Source: Artemisia argyi (taxonomy: Eukaryota > Streptophyta > Magnoliopsida > Asterales > Asteraceae). From it: a stretch of 64,000 nt of DNA. The notes under the pieces were generated by a model. That model had not been told where the DNA came from and ran no database searches. It saw only the letters and a list, made by a program, of their open reading frames with translations. The DNA lies in contig CM060708.1 of NCBI GenBank assembly GCA_030686995.1, positions 262,072,544-262,136,543 of the forward strand, in the 5' to 3' direction. The position numbers and the translations under genes are program-made. Positions 10,779 to 23,353 of this stretch are shown one piece after another (the first letter of the stretch is position 1; every line of letters starts with the position of its first letter).

Positions 10779-11941
10779 ATTGTGGAAAACTAGAAGGGGG
10801 GTTGAATAGTTTTCCCTTCTTTTTCATTTTATAAAAACTTTGTTTCAAAATGTTGATTCAAATTTATTCAATTGTTTGTTTGGAAAACTTCAATTAGAGT
10901 TTAGTATGAAAACAACATATAATCAATATGATCAATTATATATGTAAGTTTTTGGAAAAGCTTAGTTTTATGAATGAAGCTTTGGTCGATCTTTATGTGA
11001 ATACGTTTTCCTTTTAAAATCTTAAAACGTTTTGTATCAAATTATCTATCAAGTTAAACTTAATATGAGAAGTGTGAATAATAATCTATTTGACCATATC
11101 ATGCAATTATACACACAATCACAATATTAACTACTATGTTCAACACAATCAATCATCACAACTATATAAGCAACAACTAAGACATGTAGGCAAGCATAGA
11201 AGTAAAGCGATAAATGCAAGAACAAATGATAAGAGATAAGAGAAAGGAAATGCAAACCGGACACGATGATTTATAGTGGTTCGGCTACAAGGACACCTTC
11301 CTTGTTCCTACTCCACTCCCCGAGTCACCTACTCGAGAGTTTTCTTCACTACTCAACAAGCTCCCTTTTGGCGGAGAAAACCGTACACAACTTTTGCTTA
11401 CACCATTTAACGACACTAAGCTAAATGTCGAGTTCTAATAGTAGCTAAAACCAATCTCACAACACAACTTCGATCACTACACAACTTCTACAAAACTTCA
11501 CGACTTCACGAATTCATCACAACTTCTTCTAAACTTCTTCACGGCTTCACAACTTCTTCACGTCTTCACGACTTCACAACTTCTTCTAAACTCCACTACT
11601 TAATCACACACCTACATCTTCACAACTACATGTCTTCTCCACACTACTACTTCCTTCCACTACTTCTTACTCATTAAATCACTACTAAGTAAGATCATCT
11701 TGATCTACTTATTACATATACATAACTCACAACTTCACATAAGCACTAACTAGATCCTAATACATCTTTGGCTTTATGATAGGGAGGATTCTTCTCTTGC
11801 ACTTTGAGTGATGAGAAATTTGGATCACTTGAAACAAAGATTAATAATCTTATGATCAAAGGGTTTTAGAAGGATGTTTAGAGAGAGTTGGATCTGAAAA
11901 TTTTTGTGCAAAAGGTGAGAAAAATTCCAGGTTTGAGGTGG

Positions 11942-11949
11942 TATTTATA
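11942..11949 (-). promoter_or_regulatory. TATA box of minus-strand LTR
   Basis: TATAAATA read on the minus strand, inside the LTR, about 535 bases from its start. It would place transcription start near 11915. Confidence 0.5.
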
Positions 11950-11995
11950 GGGAAAAATTTCTGACCAAATCTGACAGGGGAGCGTGGCCGGTCCC

Positions 11996-12060
11996 CTTAA
12001 TTGTGTGTCGGTCCCCTTAAAATTAAGGGGGCCACCCTTTATAATTAAGGGGGCCGCCCT
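11996..12060 (-). repeat. GGGGGCCGCCC-type repeat cluster in LTR U3
   Basis: GGTCCCCTTAA occurs twice, followed by two TTAAGGGGGCC units, the same motif set as at 10424-10497. It lies just upstream (minus sense) of the LTR TATA box. Confidence 0.65.
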
Positions 12061-12482
12061 ACTGAAATGGCCAGATTTTCTGTCTTTTAGTGGGGAAAGT
12101 TTATTTGGTGAAAAACTAACTAATTTTGGTTAAAAGTTTGAAATCATATATTTAGTATGATTAAAACATTTTTCTTTATTACCAAAAGTGTTTTTCAAAA
12201 ATATATAATATGTTTATATAATTAAATAAACTTTGTATTAGTTAATTAAATTCCCCTTTGATCATGAGATGTATTAAACACTTGTTTATCCATACCTTAA
12301 GTGATTGTTGAAGCATACTTGAGACGTTGAGATGTCGAGGCTTGTTGACGTAAGAATGCATAGAATAATTGTGATCACAAGTAACTTAAGCACTTTACGT
12401 TATATGTTGTAACTTACATCTTTGTCATCATCAAAACATGAAGAAGATGTTTAGATTAAATATCGTAATATTCATGCCAACA

Positions 12483-13069
12483 CACTTGATATGTGTCAAA
12501 CTAGAAATCCACAAATGGAAATGTAGTCTAACTGATCAAACTTAGGAATTCATACAAGATAAGAATGATGAGCTCGAAAGGAAATGATCAATGGTTTGTT
12601 ACTAGAATGATGAAGGTTTGTTACAAACAAGAGGAGAAGAACTTTTACAATTCATGAATGAGTAAATGAAAGTGAAAAGATACAATTTATAAAAGAAAGT
12701 TGAATAGCAGATTTTGGCGCCAAAATTTGTTATTTGAAAGTCTGTTTTGACACGTGACAACTTGTGATTCGAGCACTTGTCAAATTTAAAGGATAAATGT
12801 TGTAATGTTTTAACTTAAGGGTTTTGGGTTTAGTGAGTTTAAGGTTTTATCTTAGGGTTTAAGAAGGATTATTAAAAGAAGTGGGAAAGTACTACGTAGT
12901 AAAAATTAAAAGTATAGACTTGAAAATTAATCTCATTCGGCTGTGAATCCGTATTTTATACGAGCGGATCATGGATCCGCGGATCCGTCCGCCTGGGTTT
13001 TATGATAGTCACTTTTGACCACATGCGGATCCGTATTTAACACTGACAGATCCTAAAATACGGATCCGA
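12483..13069. other. Intergenic, no gene seen
   Basis: No ORF. The right end is rich in GGATCC and CGGATCCG palindromes (12962-13080) immediately outside the inverted-repeat arm. Confidence 0.5.
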
Positions 13070-14088
13070 AGATCCGCGAAACCCAAAAAATGGACAGAAC
13101 TTATGTGCAGTTTGACATAGCCCAAAAATGAATAAAATAACATCCTAAAGTGTGTTCTCATGCAATGTTTTATCCAAAAAACACATAAGGTCATGCAAGC
13201 AACATATACAATATGCAAATAAGATATCCTATCATTGCATAAATTCGCATAATCCAAAATTGTTAATCCTACCACATGAAGCAAGTTTAGCAATCCTATC
13301 GTTTAGCAAACATGCCACATAGTTATAACATAACGCTGATAGTTTAAAGATAAAATTTATAATAGTCAACCATCATAGTTTACCAGGTCATTGGTCATCA
13401 TCACCAGCACTCAGGAGATTTCCCTATTTTGTATAAAGTGCCCTTATGATACACTTAAACATAAAACATGCTTATTTTCTCCTTCGATCTGCTCATAACT
13501 CAGATTACCACCTTTTGAAAGATCCCTAAAGAATGCTAGGGGATCATTATAACAACCCGTAATAACTTGAAATATTCCATTTTTGAACATTTACGAGCTC
13601 ATTTAACTCAAAACAAGTTATCTGCTCACTGTATAAAACATCATTCAACGTGTACCGACACAAGTCTAAGTATAATCTACATTTATTTAGCACGTTACGA
13701 CTATACGGATATATTTTAATATGTCTCGTGCGTATATTTTACAAGTTACGTAAAATGGCTACATAAATTCATTTGCATGCATGCATACACAATTCCCTCT
13801 AAAGCGTAAATTACGAAAAAGGCCTTTTTCTTGATTGAATTCCCAAAAGTTGACTTTTCCAACTAGTATTACCAATTTGGTCATGTGCTAATGTGCGATC
13901 GTGCGATCCCATTAGTATCTTGACACGTGTCCCACCCACTATCTCTTGTCTCCCACTATCACTTGTCACTTGTCTCACCCACTATCTCTTGTCTCCCATG
14001 TGTCCAAACAAAAATTATTTATTTACCCTTAGTTCTATAAGTCAAATAAATGTACGATTTTGTACCTATTAAATGTGCTAATGTGCTA

Positions 14089-14244
14089 ATTCGTTTTATT
14101 TCCAGATTCAAATGTGCGATTTAAATGTGCTAATGTGCGAATTCGTTTTATTTCCAGATTCAAATGTGCGATTTAAATATGCGAATGTGTGAATTCGCTT
14201 TATTTCCAGATTCAAATGTGAGATTAATAAAACATTTAACATAA
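14089..14244 (+). repeat. 52-bp tandem repeat, three copies, in MULE
   Basis: Units beginning ATTCGTTTTATTTCCAG (third copy ATTCGCTTT) start at 14089, 14141 and 14193, exactly 52 bases apart. They lie within the MULE subterminal region and carry GTGCGAT/GTGCTAAT motifs like those in the TIR. Confidence 0.8.
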
Positions 14245-14353
14245 GTCAACTCTTAATTCTTGTTTTTTTCCTATCTGTACCAAAAAATATATACTAAATT
14301 AAGTAGATTTTAAAATAGAGGGTTGTAAACATATGTACGAAGTTAAATTTATA

Positions 14354-14356
<3 letters not shown>

Positions 14357-14413
<57 letters not shown>
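14357..14413. repeat. (TA)n microsatellite
   Basis: Uninterrupted TA dinucleotides inside the MULE. Confidence 0.9.
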
Positions 14414-14414
<1 letters not shown>

Positions 14415-15832
14415 CATTAATTAGTTGAGGATTCTCCTATGGTTGACATAGATCGTTTGAACTAGGACCAGCTGGCTAGTTATCGGTAAATATTCAAAAC
14501 AAAACCCACAACTTCAAAAAAAACCCACAACTTCATATCTCTCTCTCTACTCACTGGTAAATATTCAAAATTTCCGGCGAGCACTAGCAGATTCCAGCGC
14601 CGCCTACCAGAAAATTTTCCGGCGAAGTCTTTTGTTCACCGAATCAATAGATCGGTGTGTTTACATCCTTTCTGGAGGGTTTTAGCTCCTAGCTCTCACC
14701 TGAACACCCCTAACGCGCCACCACCGCCTTCTGTCACCACCACCGAGACGCCACCACCACCTCTCCAATAATACTGACGGTAAACCCGACCCACACGCGC
14801 CCCACTCCCCGTTATTTTTAAATATTTTTCGAGCAACGGATCTGATGGTGGTGGTGGAAGGTGGTGGCTGAGAGAGAAAGTATAGTGGTCACTATCTTTT
14901 GTTGCTCACTAACCACTACATCGTACTTTAACAAGGATTTGGAGGCGGTGGTGAGTGGTGGTAAATATGAGAGAAGAAGATGAAGGAAAATGAAAGAGAT
15001 AATGGGTGATATTTATTTATATTAACGAGGGGTAAATTAGTAATTTTATAATAATAGAAAAAAATATCTGTGAACACACCCACCTAACCATGTACTTTAT
15101 TATTAAAAAAAATAGACACATGTCGCACATTCAGTTAGATCGCACGATCGCACATTAGCACTTGACCAAATTGAGAATACTAGTCGAAAGTGTCACCTTT
15201 TGAAATTTCAATCAAGAAAAAAAGCCCTTTTTCGTAATTTAGGCCCCTCTAAAAAGCTAATGAGCTTACAAATGAATATTAACCAAACATTTACATTTAG
15301 ATTCTAAGAATAAAACAATTGTTTTCCCTGTTTCTTTTCTTACGCCGAAACCATCACACGCACAACTCATGCATACCTTGTGTTGTTTTGTCATATAGCG
15401 TACTTTTGTCTTGTATTAAATTTGTTCCTACGCTTAACAACTTTTGTCTCACTTGCACATGTACATATTAGAAAGACTATACGACTTACCATGCATGACA
15501 ACAGAATTTTATAGCGACAAATCGTTTAGTAATAAAAAAGTTTATGCGTCATAAACGAAAAATAATAAAAGTTTGAAAATTTGAGGATTAAATATAATAT
15601 TTTGACACCCGATTCGACCCGGGTGGTTTAACTGGTTGAACAGTTCTGGCCGAACGGGTCAATTTAAACCGGTTCAACCCGACGGGTTGGGTCGCAAAAA
15701 ACCAGTCAAATTAAACAGGGTTTGAAGAGTCCCGAGTTTTGATGTGTTTTAATAGCTTCTTTTCGAAACATATGTTTTCAACATTTCTTTTTTTTAGTTT
15801 CAACATTTTCTTTTTATTCTTTTTAACATTTC

Positions 15833-15870
<38 letters not shown>

Positions 15871-16616
15871 AGTATAGATAGTTGTTCATAACATGAGCTT
15901 AAGATAATTTGTTAGAAAGATATCATAATTTGTTAGAAAGATATCATGAGTTTGATTGAATAAAATGATGAATGACATGAGAAGTATATTATAAAGATAT
16001 CATGAATCAGAAAATAATTTGTGAAGCTATGCATAACTTTGATTATTTAATTGGGTGGGCCAAATTATTTTTCAAATAGACAAAAGTAACAAATTCCATA
16101 ATATGTATGGAAATAATAGTCATGCCCAAAATTTATGCCTAAAGATATGCCTAACAACAAGATGAAAACATGTGTCGAAATCAAAAGTGTAGATTAAGAG
16201 TGAGAAAATATGCATGTGAAGTGTCAATTGATGAATTTTATCATTGCTCTGTACGTATACTTTCAAATGAAAAGTTTGAGTTGGCCATGGCCCATCCTAC
16301 TCCATGAATAGCTCTGTCCATGTACTGTCATACATACTAAGGGGTCTTAATAGTATGACCCTAAGTTATACTTGAATAACGAGTTGGGCACCGGTCCGCC
16401 GCGTTGCGGCGGGCCGTTGAAGTTGGCCATATTTTGCTATCATAAGTTATTATGAGGTTAAAAAATGGTAATTCTTTAGAAGATTATATTGCCGTGTCAT
16501 TTATCCAAGTTTTTAAGGTTTATAGGTTTATAATTTTTTTTTAAGAAGGAAATAAAAGGTCTCTCTATATGGCTCACCAGTTCCATTGCATTATGTAATG
16601 ATACAGATAAAAAAAA

Positions 16617-16690
16617 TGACTGCTGCTGGGGATCGAACCCAGAAACTCTGGTTTTGTAGACCAGTGCCTTATCCATTGAGCCACAGAGTC
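16617..16690 (-). tRNA. tRNA-Arg(ACG)-derived gene or pseudogene, anticodon now ACA
   Basis: The minus strand folds as a tRNA: acceptor 5' strand GACTCTG, D-arm with GGCTCAATGGATAAGG, anticodon stem CTGGT/ACCAG with loop CTACAAA, and T-arm CTGGGTTCGATCCCCAG. A and B box promoters are preserved and a run of T follows the 3' end. The body matches plant tRNA-Arg(ACG), but the anticodon reads ACA. The 3' acceptor strand CAGCAGTC has one extra C compared with the pairing partner CAGAGTC. The differences are mostly C-to-T or G-to-A, as from methylated-CpG decay. I think it is a pseudogene; a tRNA-derived SINE head is another option. Confidence 0.65.
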
Positions 16691-17216
16691 AGGTCATATT
16701 CTGGGATCTTATTTAGTATCTAATTTTGCCTACCATTTATGAATACTTTTAAAAATGCTAGTACTGCTTGAATAAACAACATAAGAAAAGTCTATTTTTT
16801 TAAAAGGCTCAAGTTTATGGTCTAACCTGTAAGAAGATATGATAGATGAACCGCAGCTGCTTATCGGCTCAGATTAATTCATGGGCTGGCGCACGGGCGG
16901 AGTTGCTGAGGCGAGTATTTCTCGCAGTCTGCTATCCTTCCACGCTGTGCAAAACTGAAAAGTATTAACTTTCGTACACCGTTTTAGATTCACTATACTG
17001 TACAATATTAATATGAGTCTCACCATCTTCAACATGTGTCACAGCAGAATTAATAATCTCAAACTTAAGTGAAACCGACTAATTAGGGGTTTACCAGCTT
17101 CTTAGTAACCTTCTCCTCATCCGTTTGAGGTTTCCTGCAAACTCATAAAAAAACACAACTGATCAAGTAAATCAACTTGATGAAGCATTCTAAACATAGC
17201 TTGTCCTGTCCAATTT

Positions 17217-17220
<4 letters not shown>

Positions 17221-17262
<42 letters not shown>
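17221..17262. repeat. Poly(A) run, about 42 bases
   Basis: Homopolymer in Helitron (i), not adjacent to a recognisable retroelement. Confidence 0.9.
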
Positions 17263-17263
<1 letters not shown>

Positions 17264-17490
17264 GCTTCTTTGGTCATCTTAAGGTTTTAAATATACGTTT
17301 AGTTCAAATGAAATCTAACCCTTTCAGGCTTAGTTTTTGTGTCGTCATGTAGGTCTGCACTAAATATGTCATTTTAAAACCTCAAAAAAGTTTCCATCAT
17401 AATTCTTGGTGGTCAAGAATCAATATAGCTAATCCAAAGGCTGTTGGATCTATTTCCATTGACACTACAATAAAAAATAATGAAAGTTAC

Positions 17491-17887
17491 CATTTAGTCT
17501 CTTTCTGCCTCTTCATGAGCTCATCAAAAACCTGCACTCGCATAAGAATATGTTAGGTTCAATAACGCCAATATGCAACACTCGAGTTTATACAAAAACA
17601 ATCAACTCATAAATAATTTACTTGAACTTCGGTTTCATTAACAACTTATTTTTTCGTTTCTAATCGAGAGCTTCCTCCCCGTTTCTCGAGCAACCCATAT
17701 GAACTATTGCCCGAAATAGGCATCTTGCATCAGCTAGAACCTGTATTTCCATTATCACCTGGAATATGAATTTCGTTGAGATAATGCTTACAAATACGTT
17801 ATTGTTCCGTATCCCATCTGTAACGTCTTCTTTCTCCATTTCTCTCGAGTTGACCTCATTAAATAGCTGCAAGGATTCCCATTCCAC
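17491..17887 (-). pseudogene. Captured OTU-type cysteine protease fragment
   Basis: A minus-strand exon-like piece (about 17622-17758) reads DARCLFRAIVHMGCSRNGEE. It corresponds to the catalytic D-G-x-C-L-F-R motif of plant OTU deubiquitinases, with the Asp and Cys kept and Gly changed to Ala. A TAG at 17660-17662 interrupts the frame, which continues behind it as K-R-K-N-K. A downstream piece at 17491-17531, bounded by AG and GT splice signals, reads VFDELMKRQKETKW, again OTU-like. An upstream piece (17800-17887) may be another exon. No His-containing C-terminal part is present. It sits inside Helitron (i), so transposon capture is likely. Confidence 0.6.
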
Positions 17888-18047
17888 TATTAATAATTTA
17901 TCTCATTTTGCTAGATAATAAAAACAAAGTTTATATGTATACTTGGCGGAATTTAAAAGCATTGAAAATGAGGGAATTAAGGATTAAATTAGAATCATCT
18001 CCATAAAGGCCAAAAGACGATTTTCCTTTCGAATTACAGTCATATCA

Positions 18048-18295
18048 CTATGGATTGGTTGATGATTTTTCTGCCAAAAAAGGGCTATTTGGTTTGCTGT
18101 TAAAGTGGGTGTTTGGTTGCTGATTTTTTGTCATAAATGGTTGTTTGGTATACTTTCAAAGTGGGTGTTTGGTTGGTGATTTTACTGTCATAAAAGGCTG
18201 TTTGGTATGCTGTCAAAGTGGGTGTTTGGCTGCTGATTTTTCTGTCAAAAGGGTTGGTTGGTTAGGTGTCAAAAAAGGTCGCTGGTTGCTTTTTC
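18048..18295 (+). repeat. 56-57-bp tandem repeat, about four copies
   Basis: GTGGGTGTTTGG starts at 18105, 18161 and 18218; each unit also contains TGATTTT-CTGTCA and GGTATGCTGT variants. It lies near the 5' end of Helitron (i). Confidence 0.8.
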
Positions 18296-19021
18296 ATAGT
18301 CATATGTTATATATTATGAGATAACATCCATATATTATGAGATAACCAAACCTTTTTTTCACTAAAAGCAACTAAAAATTTGTTCCTACCGTGTTCATAA
18401 AATCCGAAAATACTTGAAACAAATACTAAAGATTCAAACCAAAAATATAAAACCATAAGATACAACTTGATAAAACCCCAAGTTCAATATTATAAAAACT
18501 TGTGTAAAAGTTTTTCTAAACACATACCTGCAACTCGAAAACCTTTCCTTCCAATCTTCAGATCGGAGTACCTGTAATCTTTAAAAAAAACACCATACCT
18601 AATTAATTTTGTGATGTCGCGTAGAATCCTGTTGATCTACAATTCGTGTCTCCGATTGATGGTTCTAGAATTTGTGAGGCAGTGGTATGAGAGGGTAACT
18701 TATTACGCATTAGATCAGGGCCTTGGGCTAAGGCGTACATTGGGCTGACGAAAAATGGGCCGAGTGATACTGTAGATAGAGTGACGTCGTATTGGTTTCC
18801 ATTTAATATATATAGTAATGTAATTTTCACTTACGTGAAGAACTAAATTTTTATATAAGGCACGCGCGTGAGTACGGGTCAAAATATGGGTTCATGTGAA
18901 AAAATTCGGCTTGATGCAATGTCCCAATGATAATCTCTTGAATATTGCATGTATAAATATCAAATCATACTCTCATAGTAACATGTAAATTGATTGTAAT
19001 TTTACATTCATCGTATCTTTA

Positions 19022-19270
19022 TCTATATCTATGCTATATATAAAGAGTGTACGGTCAAATTGTAATTGTTGAATTGTTGAATGTTAAAAATTAGTGAAAG
19101 GTGAAAAAAATGTATAGTGTAATTAATATTTTATAATCTTATTAAAATAAAAAATTATTTAAAAGTACAGTAATTTATTTATATTGTACAATCAATTAAA
19201 AACATATCTACCAAATTAAATGTAAACAATTAAAACACTCATTACTAAAAAGTACAATAAAATTTTCACA
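19022..19270 (+). mobile_element. Helitron 5'-end-like segment
   Basis: A|TCTATATCTATGCTATATA opens a stretch that is similar to the first 200 bases of the helicase-bearing Helitron at 44041 (shared TTAAAAGTACA, CATATCTACCAAATTAAAT). I find no matching 3' hairpin with CTAG, so this is probably a fragment. Confidence 0.45.
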
Positions 19271-19629
19271 ATATACAATTTAAACAAACTACAACATAAT
19301 CCAGAATATTTAAATATACTGATTAATGTTATTTATAAAACACCCAAAAATTAAAAATACATGTTATTATACACATTATATAATAAAAAAATACAAAGTT
19401 TAATACAAGCTAACAAGTTGATGATACATATAGTTTTGAAAACCGGACCGGACCAACGGGTTCAACCGGGAACCAGTGTCGCCACCGGTTTGGCTAATCA
19501 ATAAAAGCCATCCAAAAACGAACCAGAGATAACCCGTTGAAACCGATACAAACTGGTAAATCAGGTCTCTTCGAGATCTATTTCTCCGGTTAATCATCAC
19601 AGGGTACCTACGCATATAATATATATATA

Positions 19630-20967
19630 TATAAAGGAAAAAACAAAAAGTAAAAAGTAAAAAGTTTAAACTAAAAATAGAAATGTTGAAAACATATATT
19701 TCAAAAGGAAACTATTAATACGCATCGAAAACAAGGTTCACCCGGGACGCTTCAAACCCGACGGGTTGACCCGGTTTAATTTGACCCGTGTTCGACCCAA
19801 CCCGTCAGGTTGACCGGAACCGTTCAATCAGTTAAACCACCCGGGTCGAACCGGGTGTCAAAACATTATATTTAATCCTTAAATCTTCAAACTTTTATTA
19901 TTTTTCGTTTATCACGCATAAACTTTTTTATTACTAAACAATTTGTTACTATAAAATTACATTTGTATGCACGATTAGTGATCTACTCTTTCTAATATGT
20001 ACATGTGCAAGTGAGACAAAAGATGTTAATTAAGCGTAGGAACAAAATTAATACAAGACAAAAGTACGCTATATGACAAAACAACACTAGGTATGCATGA
20101 CAAAAGAAAGAGGGAAAAGAATTGTTTTATTCTAAGAATTTAAATGTAAATGTTTGGTTAATATTCATTTGTAAGCTCATTAGCTTTTAAGAGGGAATTG
20201 TGTATGCATGCATGCAAATGAATTTATGTAGCCATTTTACGTAACTCGTAAAATATACGTACGAGACATATTAAAATATATCCGTAAAGTCGTAACGTGC
20301 TAAATAAATGTAGATTATACTTAGACTTGTGTCGGTACACGTTGAATGATGTTTTTCACAGTGAGCGAGATAACTTGTTTTGAGTTAAATGAGCTCGTAA
20401 ATGTTCAAAAATGGAATATTTCAAGTTATTGGTTAAATAATAATCTGGAAAATTACGGGTTGTTATAATGATCCCCTAGCATTCTTTAAAGGGATCTTTC
20501 AAAAGGTGGTAATCTGAGTTATGAGCAGAAGAAGAAAATATGCATGTTTAAGTGTATCATAAGGGCACTTTGTACAAAATAGGGAAATCTCCTGAGTCCT
20601 GATGATGATCAATGACCTGGTAAACTATGATGGTTGACTATTTTAAATTTTATCTTTAAACTATCAGCGTTATGTGATAACTATGTGGCATGTTTGCTAA
20701 ACAATTATGTGATAGGATTGCTAAACTTGCTTCATGTGGTAGCATTAACAATTTTGGATTATGCGAATTTATGCTATGATAGGATATTTTATTTGCATAT
20801 CGTATATGTTGCTTGAATGACCTTATGTGTTTTCAAAAAAAATGACCTTATGTGTTTTTGGGGTAACACATTGCATGAGAACACACTTTAGGATGTTATT
20901 TTATTCATTTTTGGGCTATGTCAAACTGCACATAAGTTCTGTCCATTTTTTTGGGTTTCGCGGATCC
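19630..20967. repeat. Right arm of the large inverted repeat
   Basis: It is the reverse complement of 13070-15865 without the MULE. Position about 20190 (GAGGG/AATTG...) shows the uninterrupted MULE target. The outer end is TTGGGTTTCGCGGATCC at about 20967. ORF-like stretches inside are mirrored in the other arm and are not coding. Confidence 0.85.
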
Positions 20968-21266
20968 TATTTATCAAATTTTCGTGATTATAAATGTATT
21001 CCGTGAGTGCTATTGCCAAATTTATTCAATAATATATTATATAAACACAAATTGTAATAAAAGAACTGGTGCAAGGACGTACCTAGGGTCTAGACTCTAG
21101 TGTTTCTTTGCCAAGACTTTGTTTAAAGTTGATTATGTTTTTGACGGGTTATATATCTGGCAGCTGCTCTGCATAGCTTCTTGTTTGTTCGTGCTGAACA
21201 TGGATTCTGGTATACCCATCTTTTGGTGTTTGAACTTTGAATTTGCTGTATTTAGTTATATTTGTA
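20968..21266. other. Intergenic, no gene seen
   Basis: AT-rich; nothing recognised. Confidence 0.4.
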
Positions 21267-21271
21267 TGCTG

Positions 21272-21278
21272 ATCAAAA

Positions 21279-21309
<31 letters not shown>

Positions 21310-21447
21310 AAAAAAAAAATTACTCCGTATATTTATATGAAAGCGTGCTAGTATGGTAGTAATTGTCCTATAGTTGCATTTGGTTTATGGGTTTCTGTGT
21401 TGTTCAGCATTCTTTTTTTTATTACCTGCCTTTGGGCCCTTTTTCAA

Positions 21448-21496
<49 letters not shown>

Positions 21497-21498
21497 TT
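21272..21498. repeat. (AAAT)n and (ATT)n microsatellites
   Basis: AAAT repeats at about 21272-21310 and ATT repeats at about 21452-21496, on either side of unremarkable sequence. Confidence 0.85.
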
Positions 21499-21514
21499 TT
21501 TTTTTTTTATTATT

Positions 21515-23344
<1,830 letters not shown>

Positions 23345-23353
23345 TATAGATTT

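Larger units (their letters stand above)
10781..12482 (-). mobile_element. LTR of a minus-strand LTR retrotransposon
   Basis: On the minus strand the LTR runs from TGTTGGCATGAA at 12482 to GTTTTCCACA at 10781, followed by the primer-binding site. That defines a 5' LTR of 1702 bp with the internal region to the left. No partner LTR or coding region is visible before 8.85 kb, so the element is truncated, or large parts are lost. A minus-strand TATA box is at 11942-11949. Confidence 0.7.
13804..15244. mobile_element. Non-autonomous MULE, 1441 bp, with 9-bp target-site duplication
   Basis: The ends are GCGTAAATTACGAAAAAGG and, inverted, GCCTAAATTACGAAAAAGGG, and the inverted similarity continues for about 100 bases (shared GCTAATGTGCGATCGTGCGA). 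The flanks are CCCTCTAAA on both sides (13795-13803, 15245-15253). The other arm of the inverted repeat shows the site without the insertion near 20190. Long TIRs and a 9-bp duplication identify Mutator-like elements. The interior (14500-14960) contains CT-rich and CCACCACC-rich sequence that could be a captured 5' UTR or exon; no transposase is present. Confidence 0.9.
13070..15865. repeat. Left arm of a large inverted repeat
   Basis: Excluding the MULE at 13804-15244, this stretch (about 1.35 kb) matches the reverse complement of about 19630-20967, including TTATAACAACCCGTAAT, the CATGCATGCAAATGAA region and a CCCGGGTCGAACCGG-type segment. Long sections are almost identical by eye. The inner end is a T-rich tract (15838-15865). 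The repeated unit is non-coding and I do not recognise its family. Confidence 0.85.
16380..18818 (-). mobile_element. Gene-capturing Helitron (i), 2.4 kb
   Basis: On the minus strand the 3' end is a GC-rich hairpin (GGCCCGCCGC, 3-base loop AAC, GCGGCGGACC; 16393-16415) followed shortly by CTCG and a host T. The 5' end is TTACTATATATATTAAATGG at about 18818, with a GACGTC and a GGGC-rich segment behind it, like element 38553-43153. The flanks are A and T as Helitrons require. The terminal CTCG departs from the usual CTRR. It carries exon-like OTU-protease pieces, a tRNA-like sequence, a poly(A) run (17221-17262) and a 57-bp tandem repeat. Confidence 0.65.

Noticed and set aside
13009..13293. 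Minus-strand ORF and its plus-strand twin at 20634-20816
   Set aside because: They are the same non-coding sequence in the two inverted-repeat arms; stop positions differ and no domain is seen.
19022..21108. Complete Helitron from 19022 to CTAG near 21105
   Set aside because: No 3' hairpin precedes that CTAG, and the right inverted-repeat arm lies between; pairing the ends is not justified.
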